A DNA stretch of 64,000 nt from JBBATK01 sp044228285 (lineage in GTDB: Bacteria > Bacteroidota > Ignavibacteria > Kapaibacteriales > NICIL-2), in contig JBGAVD010000001.1 of the NCBI GenBank assembly GCA_044228285.1, positions 1 through 64,000 on the forward strand, given 5' to 3'. Shown piece by piece: positions 1 through 8,857 of the stretch (position 1 is its first letter; each line of letters begins with the position of its first letter). The position numbers were made by a program, and so were the translations under genes. The notes under the pieces are model-generated. The model was not told the origin of the DNA and did no database searches. It worked only from the letters and a program-made list of their open reading frames with translations.

Positions 1-298
1 CCAGTTAACAGACGAAGATGAACGAGGTCTGTCGCACTTCAACTACCTACTATGACAATACGAATTGTACTTGTTTTGATTGTTTGGAAAGGGCGAGGCA
101 CGGACTTGTCTCAGGTTGAGTGAGTGATAATGATTGAGTATTGAATCAAGCGTAGTGACGCAATTGAATGCTTGAGGGCTTTACGATGATGAGCCTTGAC
201 AATAAAAAACAGCAACTGTTTCACACACTAGGAGCATGGCTCATGCACGAAGCATACAAAACCTGCATCATGAGGAGATTGGAAGTACGATCTCGGTC
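1..298. other. No gene seen
   Basis: I see no convincing coding region, RNA gene or repeat in these bases. They lie downstream of the leftward YjbR-like gene and run to the window edge. A short rightward reading frame beginning near 168 overlaps that gene antisense and has no recognisable content. Confidence 0.5.
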
Positions 299-670
299 TT
301 ATTGTCTACGATTGGCTATCGATTCCGCCAGCTTCTTTGGAGCGACGGTGCAGTACGCACTCAAGAGTGCTCTTTGTAAGAGCTCGTCCTTCACTTGGAC
401 TAGGTCCACGAAGGTCCAACCGTGCTTGCCCCATTTGTTGTCGACCGCATAGATACTCTCTTTATCCGCCATGCCATACGAGTGCTGATCTGCTTCTGAG
501 AGTTTGATGCAGAGACGATTGTTCTGCTCATCATAGGTGGCAAAGATTTTGGACTTGACTCTGAACGAGGTCTTTTCAAAGTGAGGTTCCTCTGTGACTT
601 CTGGGAGCGCTAGTAGCTTGGTGCGAAGAGTGTCTAAAGATTGCATAAGAGTCGATTCTTTCGAGGTCAT
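299..670 (-). CDS. MmcQ/YjbR family protein
   Basis: A 123-residue cytosolic protein of the MmcQ/YjbR fold, a small alpha/beta domain shared with double-wing DNA-binding proteins; no reaction is known for the family. Family signs are the strand segment around residues 37-49 (FRVKSKIFATYDE) and the hallmark aromatic stretch WGKHGWTFVDL at residues 80-90, followed by a C-terminal helix pair with the usual SY element near residue 105. The length is normal for the family and the start is the first Met. It stands alone: the neighbouring porin reads the same way but is separated by its own terminator. Family assignment is firm; DNA binding in the cell is inference from the family name only. Confidence 0.85.
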   Translation of the reverse strand: MTSKESTLMQSLDTLRTKLLALPEVTEEPHFEKTSFRVKSKIFATYDEQNNRLCIKLSEADQHSYGMADKESIYAVDNKWGKHGWTFVDLVQVKDELLQRALLSAYCTVAPKKLAESIANRRQ

Positions 671-765
671 GAATAGTCAACACTGCTTCGCTCAGGTATA
701 ACTAAACGAAGAAGAGCAGCAGCTTGCTGCAAATCTAGGCAGGCTCGAGTGCATAGTGAGGCCGG

Positions 766-809
766 GTGACAAAACAAAACATGCCGACGCGAGATTGTCG
801 CGACGGCAT
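766..809 (-). terminator. Rho-independent terminator of the porin gene
   Basis: Read leftward, a 12-bp stem (781-792 with 798-809, one A/A mismatch, 5-nt loop) is followed at once by a T-rich run GTTTTGTTTTG. It lies about 60 nt past the porin stop. A second, stronger hairpin sits between it and the gene. Confidence 0.8.
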
Positions 810-817
810 GTGCAGAC

Positions 818-856
818 TATCTTACATCTGCATCCGAAGGATGCAGATGTAAGATA
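818..856 (-). terminator. Perfect 18-bp hairpin with UUCG loop after porin
   Basis: Arms 818-835 and 839-856 are perfectly complementary over 18 bp. On the leftward transcript the loop is closed as C(UUCG)G, an exceptionally stable tetraloop. It starts 11 nt after the porin stop and has no T run of its own, so it probably protects the mRNA 3' end or works together with the terminator just beyond it. Confidence 0.75.
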
Positions 857-867
857 ATAATGAGAAA

Positions 868-2073
868 CTAGTAGCTGAACTGCGCTTGAAGACGCAAGAA
901 GTTTCCGCTTTGATTATTCGCTGGCTTTGCTGCGTCCATGGTATTGCGCTCGCTGATGGCATAAGAGGCGGTGAACTCAACGGTTGAGTTTAGTTGCCAC
1001 TCAACGCCAACTTCGAGTTCTCTCATATCATAGTAGCGTGCATCCAACTCTTGCTTCTTGCCACCCTTGTAGTACTGAGCGCGAGCGAAGGGAAGAATGT
1101 GTTGTGAGCCGATATCGATTTTACCATAGAGCAATGCGAAGCCACCTTCGAGTGTTGAGCCTTCAACGCGGTTCTTTTCGGTGGTGTCTTTTGCTGGCAT
1201 AAAGCGTGGACCATGTCCCCAGTTGTATTCCGCCATGAAACCAATGGGCTTTGGTGCAATAGCGATAGAAGCTGCCACGCGCTCGTCCAGGTAGTCTGCA
1301 GATTTCTGTACTCCAGCTGTTGTGCTGAGGAGATTGATTCTTCCGTGATAGGCTTGCAGACCTGGCTCGATGACTTGATCACCGACTTCGATTGGGTATG
1401 TTCCACGCACAACAAAATGTGAAGCGTTGTTCGCTTCAGCCTTGTTCATGGTTTGCCCGTTATGAACACCAATGGCCAGGGTACCGTAGTCACCAGATCC
1501 TTTGAGACCTTTGTTGACGAGATCGGAGTGAAGCTTGCGAACGTGGGCTGATGACCAGTAGAAGAAAACGCCAAGATCACGCTCATTAGGAACGGCCGAG
1601 TTAGTTGCATCGGATCGGTCGAGGGGAAGACGGTTCTGACTGGATTGAAGGTTTTCGAAGCCAAATGGCACTTTACTTTGGCCGAAACGAAAACGGAACT
1701 CGCGCAGACTGTCGATGGAGAAGTCGAAGTACGCATCACGTAGTTGTGCGAAGTGGAGATCGCCAGATGTTGTGGCGAAATCAGGTTGAATGTAGATGAA
1801 AAGGTTGTCGCTTACTTGTCCGCTAAAAATCAAACGGGCCCGACGAACAAAGAACCCACCATTATCGCCAATAGAGCGATCGCACTGTTCACACTTGAGT
1901 TGTGAATTCGTCTCTAACAATCGATTGTATCGAATCTGAGTGTATCCTCGGAGATTGATCTTTTCAAACCACTTCTTCTCTGGTGCGGCAGTTGTTTGCC
2001 CTACCCCAGACTGTGAGTAAGAGTTCGTAGAGCTGAGCACTACTGTGCAGCAGATCAGGAATACGCGAAGCAT
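868..2073 (-). CDS. OprO/OprP-type phosphate-selective porin
   Basis: An outer-membrane beta-barrel of about 400 residues in the porin O/P family (Pfam Porin_O_P), predicted to let small anions or other solutes pass. The start is placed at the Met that begins MLRVFLICCTVVLSS, because this gives a clean signal peptide ending near SYSQS; an upstream in-frame start would add 10 residues before it. The mature N-terminus has the family pattern of a first strand (INLRGYTQIRYN), a short loop with a CEQC pair, then FVRRARLIFSG and DNLFIYIQPDFA. The chain ends in alternating strand residues with a terminal aromatic (QAQFSY), as expected for BAM-inserted barrels. The stop is TAG and is followed directly by a double hairpin. 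Substrate specificity cannot be read from the sequence; the phosphate label is only the family name. Confidence 0.85.
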   Translation of the reverse strand: MLRVFLICCTVVLSSTNSYSQSGVGQTTAAPEKKWFEKINLRGYTQIRYNRLLETNSQLKCEQCDRSIGDNGGFFVRRARLIFSGQVSDNLFIYIQPDFATTSGDLHFAQLRDAYFDFSIDSLREFRFRFGQSKVPFGFENLQSSQNRLPLDRSDATNSAVPNERDLGVFFYWSSAHVRKLHSDLVNKGLKGSGDYGTLAIGVHNGQTMNKAEANNASHFVVRGTYPIEVGDQVIEPGLQAYHGRINLLSTTAGVQKSADYLDERVAASIAIAPKPIGFMAEYNWGHGPRFMPAKDTTEKNRVEGSTLEGGFALLYGKIDIGSQHILPFARAQYYKGGKKQELDARYYDMRELEVGVEWQLNSTVEFTASYAISERNTMDAAKPANNQSGNFLRLQAQFSY

Positions 2074-2103
2074 GTTGACTCGAAAACAGGCTAGTGTGAT
2101 CAT

Positions 2104-2754
2104 TGGACCTATGAATGAGTAAATGAAGAAAGAATAAAGAGACTGTTAATTCGCTGTGAATTTTACGGTGCGAAGTTATGGTAACACAAAAGCCAGGCTG
2201 TGTTATCAAAACGTAATAGAAAGCTATTGCGCAGGATATGCTCACGAAACATCTGTCTGAACGCATGAAGTCTGGTTAACGCGAGGCCTTGCTCTACGCA
2301 AACAAAGAGCACAGGAATCTAGTTTTCGTAATGCTGCTAAGTGTATGATAATTAGGGTAGATACAGATTGTAAACCGAAGAGGACTCAATGGGGATGCGG
2401 AACGAAGACCGTAGCGACTCATGGGGTGGGTTCTGCGGGTGTGTAAAGAATAGGTAACATTGGAGTTTCGGAGTTCAAGATGGTCGTTGCTGCGTTCACC
2501 AGGTTGATCATCAAGTGATTCATCTTTATCCTGGCTCCTTCGGAGCCAGCTTTACTCGTGCATAAGAGCTATACCAATACAGCTGGTTGACTTTTGATGA
2601 CTCAAAGAAAATCTCTCTTGCCAATGCTAGTTTATTTCCAGATCACGATAGGGCAGAGTGCATACTGTTTCGCCTCACAGCTGCAAGCTGGCGTTGTATG
2701 GCAAAAGAGAGGGGATGGTAGCAAGTGTTGGTCGATGCTGTAAACTCAGCAGGT
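2104..2754. other. Intergenic gap with one UUCG hairpin
   Basis: About 650 bp without a convincing gene, between two leftward genes. It should contain the porin promoter, but I find no clear TAnnTTTG match. The only structure seen is a perfect 8-bp hairpin CTGGCTCC-TTC-GGAGCCAG at 2531-2549, described separately. Confidence 0.5.
2531..2549. terminator. Hairpin, possible terminator
   Basis: A perfect 8-bp stem with a 3-nt loop (UUCG type on the + strand). It lies about 200 nt beyond the end of the leftward T9SS cargo gene and has no clear T run on either side, so a terminator role is tentative. Confidence 0.35.
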
Positions 2755-4338
2755 CTACTTCAGCAATACCACTTTTGCTGAGCGTTGAATGTTTTCACTG
2801 CGAAGTTGGAGCATGTACATTCCGCTGGCGCAGCCAGGTGTTTGGATGATGGTGGTATTCCAACCTTCGTGCAGAGTAATGCTGTTCGTGAGAGGATTCG
2901 CATTGGCGATGACATTGACCAATTGAAGAGTAGCAGTGAAAGCATGTGCAGAGTAGATGCGCACAGCAATAGCGCCATCTTCCGAGCATTGATAGCAGCT
3001 CAGAGCAAGCTCTTCTGATTGGGGAGTTGCAACAGCATTGGTGCGAGTATCGATCAGTACCTTGTAGAGGGCATTGCTGGCCATGGACAGACCAGGGTTT
3101 GTTTCGGAGATGTGAGCTTGAGGAGAGATGATGCCACCGTACACATAGCCGACATCGTTCAACGTGTTCGGTTGCAGACCTACTACACCATCGCTCTTTG
3201 GGAGCAGAGCGTCATCGTTGGGGATGAAGTAGCTGTTGGATCCCATGAAGCCGAACGTGGTGTCGACCACTGTTTCCGTATACATACCATTACTCTCTCG
3301 CTTCACACAGCTGAGCGTGTTGACGAAAGGAACGAGAGTATCGTGAACCAACTGATGCTGAGCATTGTAATAGTTCTCAGCCATACCGCCAATGAAGTAA
3401 TCGTATTGAGATTGAGTGCTGGGATCCCAGACAGGCACCACAGCAGATTCATAGTGTGCAAACTGTTGTTCAAAACCAGGAATAAGAGTCGACTGACGGT
3501 TGCGGATTTCTACAGAGCTGCTGAGTGGACGTTTCACGTATCGACGAAAGACTCCCGTATATGCAACATGAAAGTGATCGCTTCCATCAAAGTGAGGCAC
3601 AAGGTTGTAGTCACGGCGGCGATGTAAAGTGCTATCTACACTTTCCTGCAGGGAGCTGATAGTCAAGCTTTGCGGATCTATGTGAAAGTTGCGTATAGAG
3701 CAGGTGTACTTCTGGACGAAGTGTCCGATGGTGTCTTTGTTATAGGTCCCATCAAAGCGATGTCCAAACACCAGAGACACAGTGCCATCTGCCTCAAGGC
3801 TCGCGTGGCCTCCGCACACTGCAGCCAATTCGTTCTTTGTTTGACGGAAGAGTCCGGCTACCGATCGGTTGTTAACGACTGCATCAATTAGAGAGTCAAC
3901 GCGAACAGCGGTGATGGAGGGCCAGGTATAGAAATCATCCTTCTGTTGACTGTAGCCATAGCCGCCCATAATGTAGAGAATAGTATCGCGAACCACCCAT
4001 TGCATATTACTGGAGCTGATGTGTTCACGTATAGATTCGGGTAGAGTTTTGTTTGAAGCAGACCAGGTGCGTTTCTGTTGCGGGTCGACAACAAAGATGA
4101 AGGGATTCTGCGTGAACTCAGCAAAGATGTTTGCTCCTTGGAAGGCATGGAGGCCGTTGTTGCGACCACCAATGACCAACCACTTCCCTTGAAACGTACA
4201 GAGTACGCCCGACTGTGTGGCAGGCAGCATCTCAATGTGATAGGGTTGCAGGACAATGCGAGGTTGAGCGCTGCTTATTGTGCTGCAGAGTAGACAGGCG
4301 ACAAGGTAGAAGGCGAGCCGAAGGCTTGCGTTGGTCAT
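2755..4338 (-). CDS. T9SS-secreted beta-propeller-like protein
   Basis: A secreted protein of about 527 residues with an N-terminal signal peptide (MTNASLRLAFYLVACLLCS, cut near SSAQ). The upstream in-frame start at 4398 would put 20 extra residues before the signal peptide and overlap the gene upstream, so 4338 is preferred. The body has repeated blade-like segments of the kelch/galactose-oxidase type (for example GKWLVIGGRNN and TILYIMGGYGY), suggesting a beta propeller; no catalytic residues are recognised. The last 80 or so residues form an Ig-like strand domain ending ASGMYMLQLRSENIQRSAKVVLLK-like, the pattern of the T9SS type A sorting domain. It follows the PQQ-type dehydrogenase gene by 14 nt, so the two are probably one operon. 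The function is unknown beyond secretion and surface anchoring. Confidence 0.75.
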   Translation of the reverse strand: MTNASLRLAFYLVACLLCSTISSAQPRIVLQPYHIEMLPATQSGVLCTFQGKWLVIGGRNNGLHAFQGANIFAEFTQNPFIFVVDPQQKRTWSASNKTLPESIREHISSSNMQWVVRDTILYIMGGYGYSQQKDDFYTWPSITAVRVDSLIDAVVNNRSVAGLFRQTKNELAAVCGGHASLEADGTVSLVFGHRFDGTYNKDTIGHFVQKYTCSIRNFHIDPQSLTISSLQESVDSTLHRRRDYNLVPHFDGSDHFHVAYTGVFRRYVKRPLSSSVEIRNRQSTLIPGFEQQFAHYESAVVPVWDPSTQSQYDYFIGGMAENYYNAQHQLVHDTLVPFVNTLSCVKRESNGMYTETVVDTTFGFMGSNSYFIPNDDALLPKSDGVVGLQPNTLNDVGYVYGGIISPQAHISETNPGLSMASNALYKVLIDTRTNAVATPQSEELALSCYQCSEDGAIAVRIYSAHAFTATLQLVNVIANANPLTNSITLHEGWNTTIIQTPGCASGMYMLQLRSENIQRSAKVVLLK

Positions 4339-4352
4339 GAAGACTCTTATGT

Positions 4353-6026
4353 TTAGCGATGCAATACGATAAATGTTCTGATGGATTGGTTGTCGCATAG
4401 ATAATAGTGTCCGTCGGGAATTGATTGTAGCGAAAGTGTAGAAGATCCAGCGGATGTATCGAATTCATGCACCACTTGACCGAGGGTGTTGACTACGCGA
4501 ACGCGAGAAGCGCTAGAGCAGGAGAAGTGTAACACTTGAGATGCAGGATTAGGGTAGAGCTGTGATAGGATCAATGAGCCCTCCGCAACAGACACTGCAG
4601 GTTCTGTTACGCGCAGCCAAGTTGTGCTTCGTGAGCCGCAGCCATCGGTGTTCACATAATGATAGGTGATAGAGTGTGTGCCGATACCAGCGAGTTCGGG
4701 GTAGAACAGACTATCGACGACACCATTCCCACTAAAGCTCCCGCCTGGCGGGTCTGCGCTAAGCGCGATCTTGGGTCCGTTAAGTGCCACAAGGCTGTCG
4801 CTGAGGTGAATACTCAGCTTTAGCGATTGACAAGTAGAATCCACGATACGATATACTCTGCCATTCTGGACATCGGCAGTATAGAGTTCACCATGACGGT
4901 CTTGACCTATACAAGCAAATCGATTATCGCGTTTCATATCAAGCTCTATACGCTCCACCGCAATACCCGTGTCGCGTTGTTGAAGCATCATAAATGTGCC
5001 AAGACTGAAGTCATTGAAGATATAATAGCCGTTGAACTTTGGAAAGCGCCAGCCGCGGTAGACAAAGCCTCCAACAATGCATTGTCCCCAACCAGGCGCA
5101 TGAGGATAGGCATAGAGAGGACCAACATGGGTAATGCTACTATCAATTCGCTCGGCATTAAAAACCTGATTCGCCTCGTAGGCGCTCCAGCCGTAGAATT
5201 GTCCTCCCTTAGACCCAGCGGGCAGCATGTTTATCTCTTCCCACATGTCTTGTCCAACGTCAGCAATCCAAAAATCATGTGTTAGTCGATCAAAGCTAAA
5301 GCGCCAGGGATTGCGCAGTCCGTAAGCCCACACCATGCTACCGTGATCTTGACGAGATGCGTAGGGATTATCGGGTGGGATACGAAAGGGTGTAGTTTCA
5401 CCTTCATGATCAACATCAATGCGAAGAATCTTACCGAGAGGAAGTTCGAGTTTTCGTGCTAGGTCATGGGGATCGCCGCAGCATCCGCCGTCACCGAGTC
5501 CGATGTAGAGATAACCATCTGGGCCGAAGGCCAAGCTACCGCCGTTGTGGTTTCCGATTGGTTGTCCGACTTGAAGATAGATCTTCTCTGTAGCTGGGTC
5601 GCAGTGATTTGGGTTCAGCGAGTCGGTTTGAAAACGAGCAATCACGACTTCGCCGTCGCCAGCCCGCGTGTAATTCACATAGAAATAGCGATTGTTTTTG
5701 TAGTCGGGGTGGAAGCAAATGCCAAGTAAACCACGATCATCGTTATGAAAGACCTTCGACTCCAAATCGAGAAAGGGTTGGGGGAGCAGCGAACCGTCTG
5801 GGAACATAATTTCCACGTAGCCACGTTGACGAACGATGAAAAGTCGATCGTCTCCACAGTGATCAATACACAGGGGCGCGTAGCCCAGGCTGGTTGTTCC
5901 TTCGGTGCCAACCCGACCCATATATTCAAGTCGCAAAGAGGGCTGCGCCAGTAGCTCAACGCTCGATACGAACCAACATGACAGTACGAAGAGGAGGGAG
6001 TGACGAGGGAGCAAAAGGCGAAACAT
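4353..6026 (-). CDS. Secreted PQQ-dependent sugar dehydrogenase-like protein (T9SS)
   Basis: A six-bladed beta-propeller oxidoreductase of the glucose/sorbosone dehydrogenase family (soluble aldose dehydrogenase, YliI-like), expected to oxidise sugars with PQQ as cofactor outside the cell. Family signs are CIDHCGDDRLFIVRQRGYV near the N-terminus, LLGICFHPDY, HNGGSLAFGPDGYLYIGLGDGG, GKILRIDVD, WAYGLRNPWRFSFD, and GGFVYRG. The start at 6026 (MFRLLLPRHSLLFVLSCWF) gives a proper signal peptide; a longer upstream frame exists but lacks sense. After the propeller come an Ig-like segment and a T9SS sorting domain (LSQLYPNPASQVLHFS...). It is the first gene of a two-gene unit with the kelch-like cargo. 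PQQ use is family knowledge; no PQQ synthesis genes are in the window. Confidence 0.85.
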   Translation of the reverse strand: MFRLLLPRHSLLFVLSCWFVSSVELLAQPSLRLEYMGRVGTEGTTSLGYAPLCIDHCGDDRLFIVRQRGYVEIMFPDGSLLPQPFLDLESKVFHNDDRGLLGICFHPDYKNNRYFYVNYTRAGDGEVVIARFQTDSLNPNHCDPATEKIYLQVGQPIGNHNGGSLAFGPDGYLYIGLGDGGCCGDPHDLARKLELPLGKILRIDVDHEGETTPFRIPPDNPYASRQDHGSMVWAYGLRNPWRFSFDRLTHDFWIADVGQDMWEEINMLPAGSKGGQFYGWSAYEANQVFNAERIDSSITHVGPLYAYPHAPGWGQCIVGGFVYRGWRFPKFNGYYIFNDFSLGTFMMLQQRDTGIAVERIELDMKRDNRFACIGQDRHGELYTADVQNGRVYRIVDSTCQSLKLSIHLSDSLVALNGPKIALSADPPGGSFSGNGVVDSLFYPELAGIGTHSITYHYVNTDGCGSRSTTWLRVTEPAVSVAEGSLILSQLYPNPASQVLHFSCSSASRVRVVNTLGQVVHEFDTSAGSSTLSLQSIPDGHYYLCDNQSIRTFIVLHR

Positions 6027-6306
6027 AACGACAGTCGTTGGTGGACCAGAGAATGACACAGTACGGCTAATTCGCAAAGTGGTGTTGCGGTCGCTCAATT
6101 TACATAGATGCTGGTTAATGAGAGAAATGAACGGACTATGAGAGAATGAGCGCGGATTTGCCGCAGAATGTTGGAATGTGGTCTTCACACCGAGCGTTCG
6201 ATTTGCTTCACCCAGGGCTGAGCGAAATCGGCACTCGACCTGAGGCTCTTAGCACAGTTGAGGGTCTTGGTGTTTCGAGTTGAGTACGGTCAGAGGATTG
6301 ATTTTT

Positions 6307-6866
6307 GCAGGGCTGCGCCCTGTGCTGGATTGTTGTCGCCCTTTCAGGGCTTTTGTGACTGCGTTGCGCGAGTTCACAGGGCTGCGCCCTGTGCTGGATT
6401 GTTGTCGCCCTTTCAGGGCTTTTGTGACTGCGTTGCGCGAGTTCACAGGGCTGCGCCCTGTGCTGGATTGTTGTCGCCCTTTCAGGGCTTATGCGATTGT
6501 TCACAGGGCTGCGCCCTGTGCTGGATTGTTGTCGCCCTTTCAGGGCTTATGCGATTGTTGTGCTGGTATACACAGGGCTGCGCCCTGTGCTGGATTGTTG
6601 TGCTAGTGTACACAGGGCTGCGCCCTGTGCTGGATTGTTGTCGCCCTTTCAGGGCTTTTGGGATTGCTGTGCTGGTGTTCACAGGGCTGCGCCCTGTGCT
6701 GGATTGTTGTCGCCCTTACAGAGCTTTTGTGATGGCGTTGCGCGTGTACACAGGGCTGCGCCCTGTGCTGGATTGTTGTCGCCCTTTCAGGGCTTCTGTG
6801 ACTGCGTTGCGCGTGTTCACAGGGCTGCGCCCTGTGCTGGATTGTTGTTGCCATTCTAGGGCTTTG
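6307..6866 (+). repeat. 69-bp double-hairpin repeat array 1 (9 copies)
   Basis: Nine direct copies begin at about 6307, 6375, 6444, 6502, 6571, 6611, 6680, 6749 and 6818. The usual period is 69 bp, with one 58-bp and one 40-bp copy. Each full unit holds two palindromes: CACAGGGCTGCGCCCTGTG (8-bp stem, 3-nt loop), then about 13 nt later GCCCTTTCAGGGC (5-bp stem, 3-nt loop), then a more variable 20-nt tail. The 40-bp copy lacks the second hairpin. Because 69 is a multiple of three, several frames stay open across the array, but no real protein is supported. Bases 6200-6265 just before it carry degraded copies of the REP-like motifs seen elsewhere in the window. Confidence 0.95.
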
Positions 6867-7044
6867 ACGAGTTTTGTGTTGGGTACCCAGTGCTCCACAT
6901 TAGACTGTGAGGAATTGTTTAAGACAGGGCTCAGTGGGGTTACATGAGGCTCGCTGCAGTGTTAGGGGAGGCGCAATATCTCGACGTTTGTCTCTGTGAT
7001 TCTGCATGAGGGAGTCTCACGAATTCGAGCAGACAAGGCTTTAC

Positions 7045-7080
7045 AAAAACAAAGCCCGTACTTTCTGTACAGGCTTTGTT
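7045..7080 (-). terminator. Terminator of the small membrane-protein gene
   Basis: Arms 7048-7061 and 7067-7080 pair over 14 positions with one C/A mismatch. On the leftward strand the stem is followed by GTTTTTG. It lies 30 nt past the stop of the 7112-7525 gene. Confidence 0.8.
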
Positions 7081-7111
7081 ATAACACTTCAATAATTTAC
7101 ATCGAACTATT

Positions 7112-7525
7112 CTACTCTGTTTTTCCTCGACCTAACCACCATCCAAGCACACCATTGCAGGTACTCCACATGATAGTGCCAACAACAATATCAATTCCGA
7201 TCCATGTCCAACTGTAGAGATTCATAAATGCCATGTAGCCCAGATCAATCCCAATCATCAAACTCAGCACCACTGGCATGGTCTTTCTAAAAGCAGCCAT
7301 AAAATCCCGAGCATTCATCGCCTCGATAACCTGCAATGAAAGAAAGCCCCAGGCTAGCCCTGAAATAAACAACACTACTAAGTCTGGTGGAACTTTTTCA
7401 AGTCCAGCATATTGTATCGTGTTCGCCTTCATGACATCCATTAGTGCCATGCCATAAATCAACCATCCCAACAAAAACGACGCGATGCCGTAGAGCAGTA
7501 CGCCAGTTAGTTTGTTTGCGCTCAT
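7112..7525 (-). CDS. Small four-helix membrane protein of unknown function
   Basis: About 137 residues with four predicted membrane helices: LTGVLLYGIASFLLGWLIYG, PDLVVLFISGLAWGFLSLQV, PVVLSLMIGIDLGYMAFMNL, and WIGIDIVVGTIMWSTCNGVL. I chose the Met at 7525 because AGGAG lies 8 nt upstream; the longer frame from 7561 begins with a soluble stretch of no apparent use. The pattern is reminiscent of DUF1761-like inner-membrane proteins, but I cannot name a family with confidence. It has its own terminator and is isolated from other genes by the two 69-bp repeat arrays, which lie on both sides in the same orientation. No catalytic motif is visible. Confidence 0.7.
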   Translation of the reverse strand: MSANKLTGVLLYGIASFLLGWLIYGMALMDVMKANTIQYAGLEKVPPDLVVLFISGLAWGFLSLQVIEAMNARDFMAAFRKTMPVVLSLMIGIDLGYMAFMNLYSWTWIGIDIVVGTIMWSTCNGVLGWWLGRGKTE

Positions 7526-7561
7526 AAAAAGCTCCTGGTTTGTGAAAAAAGGTCTGGGCAA

Positions 7562-8198
7562 ACATAGACAAACAGACTTACAGGGGCAACTAAGTTCGTG
7601 AACTATGTTGATTCAAATCATAGAGTTAAGCTGAGTGCTGAGCAAGTGGGAGAATCGCACTTGCGGGGCCGTGGTTGACCTAGGGAATAGCCAAAACTGA
7701 CCAACAAGCAGATTGTTGTTTTAGGATTTTCCAGCAACCGCTGGTTGAAGTGCTTAACAAATCGGTCTGTTTGAAAGCGGCACACACGATCTTCCTTGTT
7801 CAGTAATTGATTTGCCAGCAGGGGTCTTGTTCTGTGAACTCTGCAGCAGCTCTGGTATGCTATCAACAGTGATACTTGTTTCAGGTTGAAGTTCGGAACG
7901 TATGCAATGATCGGATCTAAGGTCTTGTAATACTCCAAGTGCAGTGCCCTGGTTGGTCATTTGCTTGAGAGTCTATGCGCAGTTGAGGGTCTGAGGGTCT
8001 CAGTGTCTCAAGAAGAGGGGTAGAATGGAATACACCCGGCGCACAGAGCGAATGTCTAGCCTGTAGGAATTCGCCCTTGCAGGGCTTTGGGTTTAGAGAG
8101 GCTCTCTTGCCCAGGGCTCGTTTCGCTTCACCCTTGGCTGTGAGTATTCGGCTCGCTGGGACTCGATCTTGGGGCTCTGAGGTGTTTCGTGTTGTGTA
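7562..8198. other. Gene-free gap with degraded REP-like motifs
   Basis: No gene is supported. From about 7977 to 8170 the sequence contains degraded versions of the GAGGGTCTCAG...TCTCAAG and CCCAGGGCTC...CCCTTGGC palindromic motifs that recur at 57.4-58.6 kb, leading directly into repeat array 2. The stretch 7562-7975 shows nothing recognisable. Confidence 0.5.
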
Positions 8199-8675
8199 CA
8201 CAGGGCTGCGCTCTTTGTCGGATTGTTGTGCTGGAGTTCACAGGGCTGCGCCCTGTGCTGGATTGTTGTCGCCCTTTCAGGGCTTTTGTGATTGGGTTGC
8301 GTGGGTTCACAGGGCTGCGCCCTGTGCTGGATTGTTGTCGCCCTTTCAGGGCTTATGGGATTGTTGTGCTGGTGTACACAGGGCTGCGCCCTGTGCTGGA
8401 TTGTTGTCGCCCTTACAGGGCTTTTGTGATTGCGTTTCGCGGGTTCACAGGGCTGCGCCCTGTGCTGGATTGTTGTCGCCCTTTCAGGGCTATCGCGATT
8501 GCGTTGCGCGTGTACACAGGGCTGCGCCCTGTGCTGGATTGTTGTCGCCCTTTCAGGGCTTTTGTGACTGCGTTGCGGGTGAACACAGGGCTGCGCCCTG
8601 TGCTGGATTGTTGTTGCCCTTTTAGGGCTTTTGTGATTGCGTTGCGTGGGTTCACAGGGCTGCGCCCTGTTTGGA
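8199..8675 (+). repeat. 69-bp double-hairpin repeat array 2 (8 copies)
   Basis: Eight direct copies of the same unit as array 1, starting at about 8199, 8239, 8308, 8377, 8446, 8515, 8584 and 8653. All steps are 69 bp except the first (40 bp, lacking the second hairpin). The CACAGGGCTGCGCCCTGTG palindrome is intact in the six internal copies; the first and last copies are degraded. The array is followed at 8684-8727 by a GAGGGTCTCAGTGCAGTTGAG / CTCAGTGTCTCA motif like the REP-like element near recQ, so both repeat families occur as one composite. Confidence 0.95.
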
Positions 8676-8857
8676 TTGAACCTGAGGGTCTCAGTGCAGT
8701 TGAGCTCTCAGTGTCTCAGGCAGAACGATAGAGCTGAGCAAGCTATACGAGAATGACAGCAGGATCTGTGCGCTCGCTTTACCTATGAAGTCGAGAGCTC
8801 CTCAATGGAGTGTAGTAACTCAGCGAAGCTGTTGCCTTAGCTTGTTGATCATGGAGA

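Noticed and set aside
6258..6947. Long open frames across repeat array 1 (up to 229 codons) in several frames and strands
   Set aside because: The 69-bp period is a multiple of three, so any stop-free unit gives a long frame. The translation is only repeat-derived and the same holds for array 2 (8077-8731).
6307..8675. CRISPR array
   Set aside because: Units are near-identical throughout with no unique spacers of constant length, and no cas gene is present.
8199..8675. Integron attC-like sites
   Set aside because: Units are much more uniform than attC sites, lack the R-box core GTTRRRY, and no integrase gene is seen.
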